Shown: positions 52,189 through 61,975 of the stretch, piece after piece
How the letters are laid out: the number at the start of each line of letters is the position of its first letter
Position numbering within the stretch: position 1 is the stretch's first letter
Source of the DNA: Azotobacter vinelandii CA
GTDB lineage: Bacteria > Pseudomonadota > Gammaproteobacteria > Pseudomonadales > Pseudomonadaceae
NCBI RefSeq assembly: GCF_000380335.1
Contig: NC_021149.1
Location: forward strand, 4,826,501-4,890,500
Length of the DNA: 64,000 nt
Direction of reading: 5' to 3'
The notes under the pieces: generated by a model
Seen by the model: the letters and a program-made list of their open reading frames with translations, nothing else
The model's database searches: none
Told to the model about the DNA's origin: nothing
Position numbers and translations under genes: made by a program

Positions 52189-53580
52189 GTGAGTACCCCA
52201 TCGACCGATTTCCACCGCCTCTGGCTGACCGAAACCATCCGTCTGCGCGAAGAGTTCGCCGGCCCGCTGGAGGACGGCGAAGCCAACCGCCGCGCCCGCG
52301 CCGCCGGGGGCGGCCTCGCCCGACGCATCCAGACCCGCGCCCTGTGGCTGGCCGAACGCGACGGTCTGCTCGCCGCCCTGCGTCACTGGCGCCAGGGCGG
52401 CGGTCTGGCGCTGGCCGTCCTGCTGGCCATCGCCCTGGCCGGCGGCGCCGGCATGGCCATGGCCGCCCTCGGCAGCGGCCAGAAAGGCCCGATCAACGTG
52501 TTCTGGGCCCTCGGCAGCCTGCTCGGCCTGCATCTTCTGACCCTCTGCGGCTGGCTGCTCGGCCTGCTCTTCGCCGGCGACAGCGGCGGCGCCCTCGGCC
52601 GCCTGTGGCTATGGCTCAGCGAGAAGTTCGCCCGCGATGCCCGGGCGGCGCAACTGGTTCCGGCACTGCTGCTCCTGCTGCAACGCCAGCACCTCGGCCG
52701 CTGGGCGCTGGGCCTGCTGGTCCACGGCCTCTGGCTGCTCGCCCTGGCCATCGCGCTGGTCACCCTGCTGGCGCTGCTGTCGACCCGCAGCTACGGCTTC
52801 TACTGGGAAACCACCCTGCTCGACGGCGACACCTTCGTCGCCCTGACCCAGGGCCTCGGCGCCCTGCCGGCGCTGTTCGGCTTCGGCCTGCCGGACCCGG
52901 CCACCATCCGCGCCAGTGCCGACCAGGCGCTGACCGCCGAATCCGCGCGCCAGGCCTGGGCCGGCTGGCTGCTCGGCGTGCTGCTGGTCTACGGCCTGCT
53001 GCCGCGCCTGCTGCTGGCCCTGCTCTGCCTGAGCCGCTGGCTCTCCGGCCGCGCCCGCCTGGCCCTGGACCTGTCGCTGCCCGGCTACCGCCTGCTCGCC
53101 GAGCGCCTGCAACCCTCCAGCGAACGCATCGGCGTCTGCGACGCGGCGCCCGAGGTCATGCCCGGCATTCCGGCCAGCGCCCTCGGCGCCCCGCTCGAGG
53201 GCGCCTCCGCCCAACTGGTGGCGGTCGAGCTGGACGAGGGCCGCTCCTGGCCGCCGACGCTGCCCAGCACGGTCGGCGACGCCGGCATCCTCGACAGCCG
53301 CGAACAGCGCCGGCGGCTGCTCGACCGCTTCGCCGAACGGCCGCCAGTGCGTCTGGCGGTGGCCGTCGACCCGCTGCGCTCACCGGACCGCGGCACCCTG
53401 GCGCTGCTCGGCGAACTCTCGCGCAGCGCCAAGCAGACGCGGATCTGGCTACTACCGCCGCCGCCCGGCGAAGAGCTGGACGAGGAACGCCTGGACGACT
53501 GGCGCATCGCCCTCAACCAACTGGGCCTGCCCCACGGCAGCGACAGCCCGCTGGCCTGGCTGGAGAGCGGACATGACTGA
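52189..53580 (+). CDS. DUF2868 domain membrane protein
   Basis: A 463-residue protein starting at GTG (VSTPSTDFHRLWLTETIRLR). It has four to five hydrophobic segments (about 70-92, 100-125, 165-195, 245-285) and a cytoplasmic C-terminal domain with DPLRSPDRGTLALLGELSRS and SPLAWLESGHD. This matches DUF2868. Its last codons overlap the DUF3482 GTPase start by eight bases. The two form a conserved pair in gammaproteobacteria, function unknown. Confidence 0.85.
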   Translation: MSTPSTDFHRLWLTETIRLREEFAGPLEDGEANRRARAAGGGLARRIQTRALWLAERDGLLAALRHWRQGGGLALAVLLAIALAGGAGMAMAALGSGQKGPINVFWALGSLLGLHLLTLCGWLLGLLFAGDSGGALGRLWLWLSEKFARDARAAQLVPALLLLLQRQHLGRWALGLLVHGLWLLALAIALVTLLALLSTRSYGFYWETTLLDGDTFVALTQGLGALPALFGFGLPDPATIRASADQALTAESARQAWAGWLLGVLLVYGLLPRLLLALLCLSRWLSGRARLALDLSLPGYRLLAERLQPSSERIGVCDAAPEVMPGIPASALGAPLEGASAQLVAVELDEGRSWPPTLPSTVGDAGILDSREQRRRLLDRFAERPPVRLAVAVDPLRSPDRGTLALLGELSRSAKQTRIWLLPPPPGEELDEERLDDWRIALNQLGLPHGSDSPLAWLESGHD

Positions 53581-54940
53581 GCCGTTGAAACTCGTCGTGG
53601 TCGGCCACACCAACGTCGGCAAGACCTCGCTGCTGCGCACCCTGACCCGCGACACCGGCTTCGGCGAGGTCTCGCACCGGCCGAGCACCACCCGCCACGT
53701 CGAGGGCGCGCGCCTGTCGGTGGATGGCGAGCCGCTGCTCGAACTGTACGACACGCCCGGCCTGGAGGACGCCATCGCCCTGCTCGAACACATCGAACGC
53801 CTGGATCGCCCCGGCGAGCGCCTCGACGGCCCGGCGCGGATCGCCCACTTCCTCGACAGCGCCGAGGCGCGCCAGCGCTTCGAGCAGGAAGCCAAGGTGC
53901 TGCGCCAGTTGCTCGGCTCGGCCGCCGGTCTCTACGTGATCGACGCCCGCGAGCCGGTGCTGGCCAAGTACCGCGACGAACTCGAGGTGCTCGCTGCCTG
54001 CGGCCGGCCGCTGCTGCCGGTACTGAACTTCGTCGCCCGCGCCGGCACCCGCGAGGATGCCTGGCGCGCCGCCCTGGCCCGCCTCGGCCTGCACGCCATG
54101 GTGCGCTTCGACACCGTGGCACCGCCGCAGGACGGCGAGCGGCGCCTCTACGAAAGCCTCGCCCTGCTGCTGGAGTCGGCCCGTCCGCAACTGGAGCGGC
54201 TGATCCGCGCCCACGAGGCGCAGGCCGCGGAGCGCCTGGACAGCGGCAACCGGCTGATCGCCGAACTGCTGATCGACGTCGCCGCCTGCCGGCGCCGCGT
54301 CGAGGCCCGTGCCGAGCCGGAACAGGAAGCTATCCGCGAGTTGCACGAGGCCGTGCGCCAGCGCGAGCAGCGCTGCGTCGAAGCCTTGCTGCGCCTCTAC
54401 GCCTTCCGCCCGGAAGACGCCGCCGCCGCCGACCTGCCGCTGAGCGGCGGACGCTGGGGCGACGACCTGTTCAACCCGGAGACCCTGCGCCTGCTCGGCG
54501 TGAAGATCGGCGGTGGCCTGGCCGCCGGCGCGGCGGCCGGCGCCGGGGTCGACCTGCTGGTCGGCGGGCTGACCCTGGGCGCCGCCACCCTGATCGGCGC
54601 GCTGGCCGGCGGCGGCGCGCAGACCGCCCGCCACTACGGCAGCCGCATCATGGGCAAGTTGCGCGGCGAACGCGAACTGACCGTGGACGACGCGGTACTG
54701 CGCCTGCTCGCCCTGCGCCAGCGCCAGTTGCTCCAGGCCCTCGCCAGCCGCGGCCACGCCGCGCAACAGGCGATCCGGTTGGACAATCCGCAGGACAGAA
54801 GCTGGCGCGAGGATCGGCTGCCCGAGCCCCTGCACAAGGCCCGCGCCCACCCGGAATGGTCGACGCTCAATCCCGGCCGGCGGCGCGAGCAGGCCGAGCG
54901 CCAGGAACAGATCCAGGTACTGGCAGCGGAGCTGGGGTAG
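53573..54940 (+). CDS. DUF3482 GTPase-like protein
   Basis: A 455-residue protein. An N-terminal Era-like G domain (1-200) has G1 VVGHTNVGKTSLLRTLTRD, G2 HRPSTTRHVEG and G3 LYDTPGLEDAIALLEH. The usual NKxD is not evident; the equivalent strand reads LPVLNFVARAG. The C-terminal half (DUF3482) has helices and a glycine-rich hydrophobic region (GGGLAAGAAAGAGVDLLVGG), which may be membrane-associated, like dynamin-type or interferon-inducible GTPases. It acts with DUF2868, probably at the membrane; role unknown. Confidence 0.85.
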   Translation: MTEPLKLVVVGHTNVGKTSLLRTLTRDTGFGEVSHRPSTTRHVEGARLSVDGEPLLELYDTPGLEDAIALLEHIERLDRPGERLDGPARIAHFLDSAEARQRFEQEAKVLRQLLGSAAGLYVIDAREPVLAKYRDELEVLAACGRPLLPVLNFVARAGTREDAWRAALARLGLHAMVRFDTVAPPQDGERRLYESLALLLESARPQLERLIRAHEAQAAERLDSGNRLIAELLIDVAACRRRVEARAEPEQEAIRELHEAVRQREQRCVEALLRLYAFRPEDAAAADLPLSGGRWGDDLFNPETLRLLGVKIGGGLAAGAAAGAGVDLLVGGLTLGAATLIGALAGGGAQTARHYGSRIMGKLRGERELTVDDAVLRLLALRQRQLLQALASRGHAAQQAIRLDNPQDRSWREDRLPEPLHKARAHPEWSTLNPGRRREQAERQEQIQVLAAELG

Positions 54941-54953
54941 GTCTGCGTCCAGG

Positions 54954-55817
54954 TTAGGTGGCGAACCTCCTTGCCCCCGCGACACAGACGACTGCGCCCA
55001 GCGTTGCGATCAGCATCGTCCCGCTCACCGTTTCATGGAGAAACAACGCCGCCAGGCCAAGGCCGAAGAACGGCTGGAGCAACTGTAACTGGCTGACAGC
55101 CGCGATGCCGCCTTGCGCCAGGCCGCGATACCAGAACACGAAACCGATCAGCATGCTGAACAGCGAAACGTAGGCCAAGCTGAACCATGCCGGCGCCCCC
55201 ACATGCGCAAACGATGCAGGCATCGAGAACAGCGCCAATGGAAGCATGATGGGCAGCGCCAGCACCAGCGCCCAACTGATGACCTGCCAGCCACCCAGAC
55301 GGCGGGACAAACGCGCGCCTTCCGCATAGCCGAGGCCGCACAAGACGACGGCAGCCAGCATCAACAAGTTGCCCGCCGGTGATATTTCGATGCTGCCTTT
55401 GGCGGCATAGCCTGCGACGAATGCACTTCCAAGCAGAGAAAACAGCCAGAAAGCCGGCCGGGGGAATTCGCCTCCGCGAACCACGCCGAAGATCGCTGTG
55501 CATAACGGTAGCAGCCCCAGGAAGACGATCGAGTGCGCAGCAGAAACATGCCGCAGAGCCAGCGCGGTCAGCAAAGGGAAACCGATCACTACACCCAGCA
55601 CTACGATGGCCAGCGAAGGCACTTCCGCCAGTGTTGGACGGCGTTGTCGAAACACCAGCAGCAAGGCCAATCCCAGCAATGCGGCAATGGCCGCCCTGGC
55701 GCATGTGAGGAATATAGAGTCAAAATCCATGACGGCTGCACGTGTGGCCGGCAGCGAACCGGCAAAAATCACCACGCCTAGAAATCCGTTGATCCACCCA
55801 CTTGTCGTCTTATCCAT
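54954..55817 (-). CDS. EamA-family (DMT) transporter
   Basis: A 287-residue membrane protein with ten hydrophobic segments in two EamA repeats. It reads INGFLGVVIFAGSLPATRAA, FLTCARAAIAALLGLALLLV, HSIVFLGLLPLCTAIFGVVR and the second repeat LVLALPIMLPLALF, QLQLLQPFFGLGLAALFLHE. Probable metabolite exporter. It is divergent from a MocR regulator, 117 bp away, and both have lower GC than their neighbours. The ATG at 55817 is chosen because the next upstream starts add a non-conserved Cys/His-rich extension. Confidence 0.88.
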   Translation of the reverse strand: MDKTTSGWINGFLGVVIFAGSLPATRAAVMDFDSIFLTCARAAIAALLGLALLLVFRQRRPTLAEVPSLAIVVLGVVIGFPLLTALALRHVSAAHSIVFLGLLPLCTAIFGVVRGGEFPRPAFWLFSLLGSAFVAGYAAKGSIEISPAGNLLMLAAVVLCGLGYAEGARLSRRLGGWQVISWALVLALPIMLPLALFSMPASFAHVGAPAWFSLAYVSLFSMLIGFVFWYRGLAQGGIAAVSQLQLLQPFFGLGLAALFLHETVSGTMLIATLGAVVCVAGARRFAT

Positions 55818-55934
55818 TGCCGACCCCGTTCCGATTGCCTTGCAGTTCATCACGGGAACATCGAGCTGGCCATGCACAATCCAACACAATTACGAGTAAC
55901 TGTTATGTATTGAAAACCAGTACAGTTGGGAAGA
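55818..55934. promoter_or_regulatory. Divergent operator region, EamA / MocR
   Basis: 117 bp, AT-rich in 55885-55920. It contains the odd palindrome TAAC-T-GTTA (55897-55905), and ACTGT (55899-55903) and ACAGT (55922-55926) as inverted arms around a 18-base gap. MocR regulators typically bind repeats in such a divergent gap and control the adjacent transporter and themselves. The exact operator is a guess. Confidence 0.4.
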
Positions 55935-57323
55935 ATGTCAGTGAGCCAGCGCCAAACACGCATCAATGTCGTCATGGAGGCGATCCGCTCGAGAATTGCC
56001 TCCCGCTCCTATCCGCCGGGCACGCGCCTGCCGTCCGTGCGCGCGCAAGCCAAGGCGATGGGAGTTTCGGTATCCACAGTGGTGGAAGCCTACGAGCGGT
56101 TGGCTGCCGAGGAAGTCATCTGCGCACGTCCCGGCTCCGGGTTCTACGTCTGCGGGCCTGTCGCCCCCTTGGCTCTGTCGGAGATCGGGCCGCCGCTGGA
56201 TCGGGAGGTCGATCCGCTGTGGGTTTCGCGTCAGTCGCTAGAGGCGGGCGCGTCCCTGCTCAAGCCCGGTTGTGGCTGGCTTCCAGCCGCGTGGATGTAT
56301 GAGGCGGGAATGCGCCGGGCATTGCGGGCGACCGCAAGAGCCGACGCCGCGGTGCTTTCCGACTATGCCACACCGCTGGGTTTGCCGGCGCTGCGCCAGC
56401 TTCTCGCCCGACGCATGGCCGCCGCGGACATTGAGGCACGGCCCGAACAGCTCATGCTGACCGAATCCGGCACTCAGGCCATCGACCTGATCTGCCGCTT
56501 CTTCCTAGAGGCGGGAGACACCGTACTGGTCGATGATCCCTGCTACTTCAACTTCCACGCCTTGCTGCGGGCGCATCGCGTGAAGACAGTGAGCGTGCCG
56601 TTCACCCCGAACGGGCCGGACGTGGAGGCGTTCGAGGCCGCCTTGCGCGAGCATTCGCCACGTCTCTACATCACCAACTCGGGCATCCATAACCCGACAG
56701 GCGCGACGCTTTCCCCAGTCATCGCACACCGGCTCCTGAAGCTGGCCGACAACACGAATCTCGTCATCGTCGAAGATGACATCTTCGCGGATTTCGAGGT
56801 CAGCCCGGCACCGCGCTTGGCTGCTTTCGACGGTCTTTCGCGGGTGATTCACATCGGCAGCTTTTCCAAGACCATTTCGGCCTCGCTGCGCTGCGGCTAT
56901 GTCGCCGCGCGCGCCGACTGGATCGACCGCTTGGCCGACCTCAAGATCGCGACCAGCTTCGGAGGTGGCCAACTGGCTTCTGCCATCCTGCTGGCCGCAT
57001 TGACCGACAGTGGATACCGCAAGCACATGGAGGGCGTTCGCATCCGTCTGGCCGAGGCAAGGAACAAGACCATAGTCCGTCTCGATGCGATAGGCATCAC
57101 ACCCTGGATCATTCCGCAGGCGGGCATGTTCATCTGGTGCCGATTGCCCCGAGGCATCGATGCGGCGGATGTCGCTCGGTCCTGCCTGAGGGAAGGAGTG
57201 GTACTGGCTCCCGGCAATGTCTTCAGCCAATCGCAGGACGCGAGTGGCTTCCTGCGTTTCAATGCCGCGCAATCCATGGACGTACGGGTGTTCGACACCC
57301 TGGCGAGGGTCTTGCCTGCTTAG
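55935..57323 (+). CDS. MocR-family PLP-dependent transcriptional regulator
   Basis: A 462-residue fusion. The GntR HTH (about 5-75) has VVMEAIRSRIASRSYPPGTR and LPSVRAQAKAMGVSVSTVVE. The aminotransferase-like domain (about 95-460) carries LTESGTQAIDLICRFFLEAGD, NSGIHNPTGATLSPV, VEDDIFADFE and the PLP Lys in HIGSFSKTISASLRCGYVAA. MocR proteins sense PLP, GABA or other amines. With the divergent EamA gene the likely role is control of amine or amino-acid export. The start is uncertain: ATG at 55935, or TTG at 55926. Confidence 0.92.
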   Translation: MSVSQRQTRINVVMEAIRSRIASRSYPPGTRLPSVRAQAKAMGVSVSTVVEAYERLAAEEVICARPGSGFYVCGPVAPLALSEIGPPLDREVDPLWVSRQSLEAGASLLKPGCGWLPAAWMYEAGMRRALRATARADAAVLSDYATPLGLPALRQLLARRMAAADIEARPEQLMLTESGTQAIDLICRFFLEAGDTVLVDDPCYFNFHALLRAHRVKTVSVPFTPNGPDVEAFEAALREHSPRLYITNSGIHNPTGATLSPVIAHRLLKLADNTNLVIVEDDIFADFEVSPAPRLAAFDGLSRVIHIGSFSKTISASLRCGYVAARADWIDRLADLKIATSFGGGQLASAILLAALTDSGYRKHMEGVRIRLAEARNKTIVRLDAIGITPWIIPQAGMFIWCRLPRGIDAADVARSCLREGVVLAPGNVFSQSQDASGFLRFNAAQSMDVRVFDTLARVLPA

Positions 57324-57484
57324 TGGTCGAGCTGGCCATTACTGACGTGTCGGCGTCACGCATCACCGGGCTCTCGGGCCGCGCCCCGTGCTGCCGGTGG
57401 TGTCACGGCCATGCGGCACCAACCCTAACGCCTCGACGCACCAATCGGGTGATGATGAACGAGCCCGCCATCTGCCGGCCGGGC

Positions 57485-58279
57485 TCAGATCGCCACCGGC
57501 GCCTTGATGTGCGGATGGGACTGGTAGCCGACCAGCTCGAAGTCCTCGAAGCGGAAGGCGAACAGGTCCTTCACGTCGGGGTCGAGCTGCATGGTCGGCA
57601 GCGGCAGCGGTTCGCGGGAGAGCTGCAGGTCGGCCTGCTCCAAGTGGTTGGCGTAGAGGTGGCAGTCGCCGCCGGTCCAGACGAACTCGCCGGGCGCGAG
57701 GCCCGTGACCTGCGCCATCATCAGGATCAGCAGCGCGTAGCTGGCGATGTTGAAGGGCACGCCGAGGAAGATGTCCGCCGAGCGCTGATAGAGCTGGCAG
57801 CTGAGCCGGCCATCGGCCACGTAGAACTGGAACAGCGCATGGCACGGCGGCAGCTTCATCTCGTCGATCAGCGCCGGGTTCCAGGCCGAGACGATCAGCC
57901 GGCGCGAATCCGGGTTGTCGCGGATCATGTTCACGACATTGGCTATCTGGTCGATGTGCCGGCCGTCCGGTGCCGGCCAACTGCGCCACTGGTAGCCGTA
58001 GACCGGGCCGAGGTCGCCGTTCCCGTCGGCCCACTCGTCCCAGATCGACACGCCGTTTTCCTTCAGGTAGCGGATGTTGGTGTCGCCCTTCAGGAACCAC
58101 AGCAGCTCGTGGACGATGGATTTGAGGTGGCACTTCTTGGTGGTGACCAGCGGGAAGCCCTCGGCCAGGTCGAAGCGCATCTGGTGGCCGAACACGGAAA
58201 ACGTGCCGGTGCCGGTGCGGTCGCTCTTGAAGGTGCCGTGCTCGCGCACCAGGCGCATCAGGTCGAGGTACTGTTTCAT
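57485..58279 (-). CDS. thyA: Thymidylate synthase
   Basis: A 264-residue enzyme, dUMP to dTMP with methylene-tetrahydrofolate. The nucleophile is C146 in [14 protein letters not shown]. Other landmarks are [38 protein letters not shown] and [20 protein letters not shown]. Exact family length (264). Together with folA it closes the folate-thymidylate cycle in this window. It follows lgt on the same strand with a 117-bp gap. Confidence 0.98.
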   Translation of the reverse strand: MKQYLDLMRLVREHGTFKSDRTGTGTFSVFGHQMRFDLAEGFPLVTTKKCHLKSIVHELLWFLKGDTNIRYLKENGVSIWDEWADGNGDLGPVYGYQWRSWPAPDGRHIDQIANVVNMIRDNPDSRRLIVSAWNPALIDEMKLPPCHALFQFYVADGRLSCQLYQRSADIFLGVPFNIASYALLILMMAQVTGLAPGEFVWTGGDCHLYANHLEQADLQLSREPLPLPTMQLDPDVKDLFAFRFEDFELVGYQSHPHIKAPVAI

Positions 58280-58396
58280 GGGAGGGGCTGGCTGCGCGAC
58301 GGAAAGGGCCGCACATTATGCCCGGACCGGCCGGTCCTCAAGAAGCCCTGGCAGTCGGCCAGGGCAGGCGTCGCGCCGGCGGCGCCTGCCGTCGCC

Positions 58397-59194
58397 TCAA
58401 TGGGCGAGCCGAGCCTCGCGGCGGTAGGCCCAGGCCATCATCCCGGCGCCGCCGAGGATCATCGGCAGGCAGAGCAACTGGCCCATGGTCAGCCAGCCGA
58501 AGGCGAGGTAGCCGAGTTGGGCGTCCGGCACCCGGACGAACTCGACGATGAAGCGGAAGATGCCGTAGCAGAGGGCGAACAGCCCGGACACCGCCATGGT
58601 CGGTCGCGGCCGGCGCGAGTAGAACCAGAGGATGGCGAACAGCGCCACGCCCTCCAGAGCGAACTGGTAGAGCTGCGAGGGATGGCGCGGCAACTGCTGC
58701 GGATCGCTGGGGAAGATCATCGCCCAGGGCAGGTCGGTGGCCTTGCCCCACAGCTCGGCATTGATGAAGTTGCCGATCCGCCCGGCACCCAGGCCGATCG
58801 GCACCAGCGGGGCGATGAAGTCCATCAGTTCGAAGAAGCCCTTGCCGTTGCGCCGGGCGAAGATCCAACTGCACAGGAGCACGCCGAGCAACCCGCCGTG
58901 GAAGGACATGCCGCCGCGCCAGACCTGCAGGATCAGACTCGGATCGTGCAGGTAGGCCGGCAGGTCGTAGAACAGCACGTAGCCGAGCCGGCCGCCGGCG
59001 ATCACCCCCAGGGCGACCCAGAACACCAGGTCGGAAAGCTTCTCGCGGCTCCATTCCGGGGCGAAACCGGCCAGGCGGCGTGCGGCCAGCCACCAGGCGC
59101 CGCCGATGCCGATCAGGTACATCAGGCCGTACCAGTGCACCTTCAACGGGCCGAGGGCGATGGCCACGGGATCGATTTGCGGATAAGGCAGCAT
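58397..59194 (-). CDS. lgt: Prolipoprotein diacylglyceryl transferase
   Basis: A 265-residue inner-membrane enzyme that attaches diacylglycerol to the lipobox Cys of prolipoproteins. It has seven hydrophobic segments, the Lgt signature [20 protein letters not shown] (about 135-155) and [19 protein letters not shown]. It is 10 bp downstream of the TSUP permease and upstream of thyA, the lgt-thyA order conserved in gammaproteobacteria. Confidence 0.97.
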   Translation of the reverse strand: MLPYPQIDPVAIALGPLKVHWYGLMYLIGIGGAWWLAARRLAGFAPEWSREKLSDLVFWVALGVIAGGRLGYVLFYDLPAYLHDPSLILQVWRGGMSFHGGLLGVLLCSWIFARRNGKGFFELMDFIAPLVPIGLGAGRIGNFINAELWGKATDLPWAMIFPSDPQQLPRHPSQLYQFALEGVALFAILWFYSRRPRPTMAVSGLFALCYGIFRFIVEFVRVPDAQLGYLAFGWLTMGQLLCLPMILGGAGMMAWAYRREARLAH

Positions 59195-59204
59195 CCGGGA
59201 CTCC

Positions 59205-59987
59205 TCAGAACAGGAAATACAGTCCGACGGCGGACAACTGCAGGGCGAACAGGCGCTTGAGCAGGCGCGGCGGCAGTCGGTGCGCCAGGTTGGCGCCGAA
59301 GCGGGCGAAGAACATGCTGGTGGCGGCGATGCCGAGCAGCGCCGGCAAGTAGACGAAGCCCAGGCTCCAGGCCGGCAGATGGGTCTCGTTCCAGCCGACG
59401 GCCATGAAGCTCAGCGCGCTGCACAGGGCGATCGGCAGACCGCAGGCCGCCGAGGTCGCCACCGCCTGCGGCATCGGCACGCTGCGCCAGGTCAGGAAAG
59501 GCACGGTGAGCGAGCCGCCGCCGATGCCGAAGATCGCCGAAGCCCAGCCGATCACCACGCCGGCCAGGCCGAGGGCGGACTTGCCGGGCACCCCGCGGCT
59601 GGCCCTGGGCTTGAGGTCGAGGCCCATCTGCAGGCCGACGGCGATGGCGAACACGCCGATGATCTTCTGCAGCATCGGCCCCTGGATCGCCGCGGCGGTC
59701 AGGCTGCCGAGCACCGCACCGACGAGGATGCCGGCCGTCAGCCAGACGAACAGCGGCCAGAGTACCGCCCCCCTGCGGTGATGGGCGATCACCGAGTTGA
59801 TCGACGTGAAGACGATGGTGGCGAGCGAGGTACCTACCGCCAGGTGGGTCAACACGGCCGGATCGAAGCCCTGCGCGGTGAAACTGAACACCAGCACCGG
59901 CACTATGATTATTCCACCGCCGATGCCGAACAGTCCGGCCAGCACACCGGCCACGGCCCCCAGCGGCAGATACAGCAGAAACTCCAT
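59205..59987 (-). CDS. TSUP-family (TauE/SafE) permease
   Basis: A 260-residue membrane protein with eight hydrophobic segments. It has the TSUP repeat motifs [21 protein letters not shown] (about 12-32) and [23 protein letters not shown] (about 143-165). Members export sulfonates, sulfite or other organosulfur anions; the substrate here is unknown. It sits upstream of lgt with a 10-bp gap, and may be cotranscribed with lgt-thyA. Confidence 0.93.
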   Translation of the reverse strand: MEFLLYLPLGAVAGVLAGLFGIGGGIIIVPVLVFSFTAQGFDPAVLTHLAVGTSLATIVFTSINSVIAHHRRGAVLWPLFVWLTAGILVGAVLGSLTAAAIQGPMLQKIIGVFAIAVGLQMGLDLKPRASRGVPGKSALGLAGVVIGWASAIFGIGGGSLTVPFLTWRSVPMPQAVATSAACGLPIALCSALSFMAVGWNETHLPAWSLGFVYLPALLGIAATSMFFARFGANLAHRLPPRLLKRLFALQLSAVGLYFLF

Positions 59988-60109
59988 CTCTACCCCCTTT
60001 CGAAAAGCGGCATGGTACCGGAATTGGCCGGGCGATGAGGGATTCGCAGCCCTTGCCGGGTCCAGGCATCGCCGTTAGCTTCCGCCCATGACCTTCGGCA
60101 GGAAGTCCC

Positions 60110-60862
60110 ATGTGCCTGATCGTTTTCGCTTGGCGTCCCGGCCATGCCACGCCCCTGGTGCTGGCCGCCAATCGCGATGAATTCTACGCCCGCCCTTGCC
60201 GGCCCCTGGCGGCCTGGCCGGAGGCGCCGGGCGTGCATGCCGGACGCGATCTGGAGTCCGCCGGCACCTGGCTGGGCGTCGCGCCCGACGGACGCTTCGC
60301 CGCCGTGACCAATATCCGCGACCCGAGCCAGCCACGGGGCCGGCGCAGCCGCGGCGAGCTGCCGGCCGGCTTCCTGCTCGGCGAACTGTCGCCCGAAGCC
60401 TACCTGGCGCAGGTGGCGGAGCGGGCGCGGGACTATACCGGCTTCAACCTGCTGGCCGGCACGGCCGGGGAGCTCTGGTACTACCACGCCCGGGAAACGG
60501 CACCGCGGCGCTTGCCGGAGGGTCTCTACGGCCTTTCCAACGCCGCGCTGGACACGCCCTGGCCGAAGCTGCGCCGCGCCAAGGCGGCCCTGGCCGCGTG
60601 CCTGGAAAGGCCACGCGCGGACTGTCTGCTGGCGGCGCTGCAAGACCGAAGGCCGGCAGCGGACGCGGAGCTGCCGGACACCGGCGTCGGCCTGGCCAGG
60701 GAACGCCTGCTCTCGAGCGTGTTCATCGCCAGTCCGGACTACGGCACCTGTTCGAGCAGCGTGCTGATCGTCGCGGCGGACGGCTCGCGGCAACTGGTCG
60801 AGCGCCGCTTCGGCCCCAGCGGCGCCCCACTCGGCGAGGTGCGGCTCGAGCTTCCGCCCTAA
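60110..60862 (+). CDS. NRDE family protein (TANGO2-like)
   Basis: A 250-residue protein that begins with MCLIVFAWRPG (the catalytic-type N-terminal Cys2) and the NRDE motif LVLAANRDEFYARPC (about 18-32). Other blocks are AGRDLESAGTWLGVAPDGRFA and YGLSNAALDTPWPKL. This is the NRDE/TANGO2 family, linked in eukaryotes to lipid or haem handling; no bacterial function is firm. It overlaps the convergent diguanylate cyclase gene by four bases. Confidence 0.92.
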   Translation: MCLIVFAWRPGHATPLVLAANRDEFYARPCRPLAAWPEAPGVHAGRDLESAGTWLGVAPDGRFAAVTNIRDPSQPRGRRSRGELPAGFLLGELSPEAYLAQVAERARDYTGFNLLAGTAGELWYYHARETAPRRLPEGLYGLSNAALDTPWPKLRRAKAALAACLERPRADCLLAALQDRRPAADAELPDTGVGLARERLLSSVFIASPDYGTCSSSVLIVAADGSRQLVERRFGPSGAPLGEVRLELPP

Positions 60863-61893
60863 CTGACCACGATGCAGTCCCGCTGCCGCTTGGCCTGGTA
60901 GAGCGCCGCATCCAGGCGGCGCACCAGGTCGCCCGGCGCCTCGTCCGCGACCATCTGCGCCACGGCGAAACTGGCGGTGAGCGGCATCGGCAAAGCGACA
61001 TCGATCCGCCGCAGGTTCAGGCGCAGGCGCTCCGCCAGCGACCCGGCCGCCGCCGCATCGGTTTCCGGCAGCAACACGATGAACTCCTCGCCGCCCCAGC
61101 GGGCGAAGCAATCCACGTCCCGCAGATCCTGGCGCACCGCCTGCGCGACCGCGACCAGCACCCGGTCCCCGGCCTGGTGACCGAAACCATCGTTGATCCG
61201 CTTGAAATGGTCGAGGTCGAACATCAGTAGTGCACAGGGATGGCCATGGCGTTGCAGGCGATGCCATTCGACCTGCAGTTGCCTTTCGAGGCAGCGGCGG
61301 TTGGCGATCTGGGTAAGCGGGTCGATCTCGCTGAGACGCAGGGCCTGTGCGGCCTGCTCGGCCAGGGCCCGGTTTGCCCGGCGCAAGGCTTCGGTGCGCG
61401 CCGCCACCAGGTCTTCGAGGGCCTGGTTGAGCGCCAGCAGTTCCTGATTCTTGCGCTGCAGGGCCAGCTCGGCCAGCTTGCGCTCGTGTATGTTGCGGTG
61501 CGCGCCGATCATCCGGGTCGCCCGCCCCTCTTTGTCGAACTCGACGAAACGGCCGTGATCGCTGATCCACAGGTAGTCGCCGTTGCGGCAGCGGCAGCGG
61601 TATTCCTCTGCGTAGACGGGGTGCGTCCCGTCCAGATAGGCCCGGAAGCCGCGCATGACCCGCTCGAAGTCTTCCGGGTGGATCACCTGGTGCCAGGTCA
61701 GGACGTTCTCCGGCAGGCTGTCCACGGCGTAACCGAGCATGGAATACCAGCCCGGACTGCGCTTGACGTGGTCGGTGCGGATGTCCCAGTCCCAGATGCC
61801 GTCGCTGACGATTTCCAGCGCGAAACGCAAGGTCCGCGCGATGGCCTCGTGAGTCGCACCATAGACGCTGTCGCTAACCTTGAGGTCATCCAT
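60859..61893 (-). CDS. PAS-GGDEF diguanylate cyclase
   Basis: A 344-residue protein without membrane segments. A PAS domain with PAC motif (about 15-145) has SDGIWDWDIRTDHVKRSPGW and GAHRNIHERKLAELALQRKN, then a coiled coil (about 145-175). The GGDEF domain (about 185-344) has DPLTQIANRRCLERQLQVEW, DLDHFKRINDGFGHQAGDRV and the active-site loop GGEEF. GGEEF is catalytically competent, so it should make cyclic di-GMP. No clear RxxD inhibition site was found just upstream of it. GGAG before the ATG at 61893; a TTG nine codons upstream is less likely. Confidence 0.93.
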   Translation of the reverse strand: MDDLKVSDSVYGATHEAIARTLRFALEIVSDGIWDWDIRTDHVKRSPGWYSMLGYAVDSLPENVLTWHQVIHPEDFERVMRGFRAYLDGTHPVYAEEYRCRCRNGDYLWISDHGRFVEFDKEGRATRMIGAHRNIHERKLAELALQRKNQELLALNQALEDLVAARTEALRRANRALAEQAAQALRLSEIDPLTQIANRRCLERQLQVEWHRLQRHGHPCALLMFDLDHFKRINDGFGHQAGDRVLVAVAQAVRQDLRDVDCFARWGGEEFIVLLPETDAAAAGSLAERLRLNLRRIDVALPMPLTASFAVAQMVADEAPGDLVRRLDAALYQAKRQRDCIVVS

Positions 61894-61975
61894 AAAGCTC
61901 CGCTCCGGACTGGCCGCCAATTACGCCGCCGGAGGCGCTTCTCCAGGCCGGCGCGGCTCCAGGAGGCTGCAGGCT

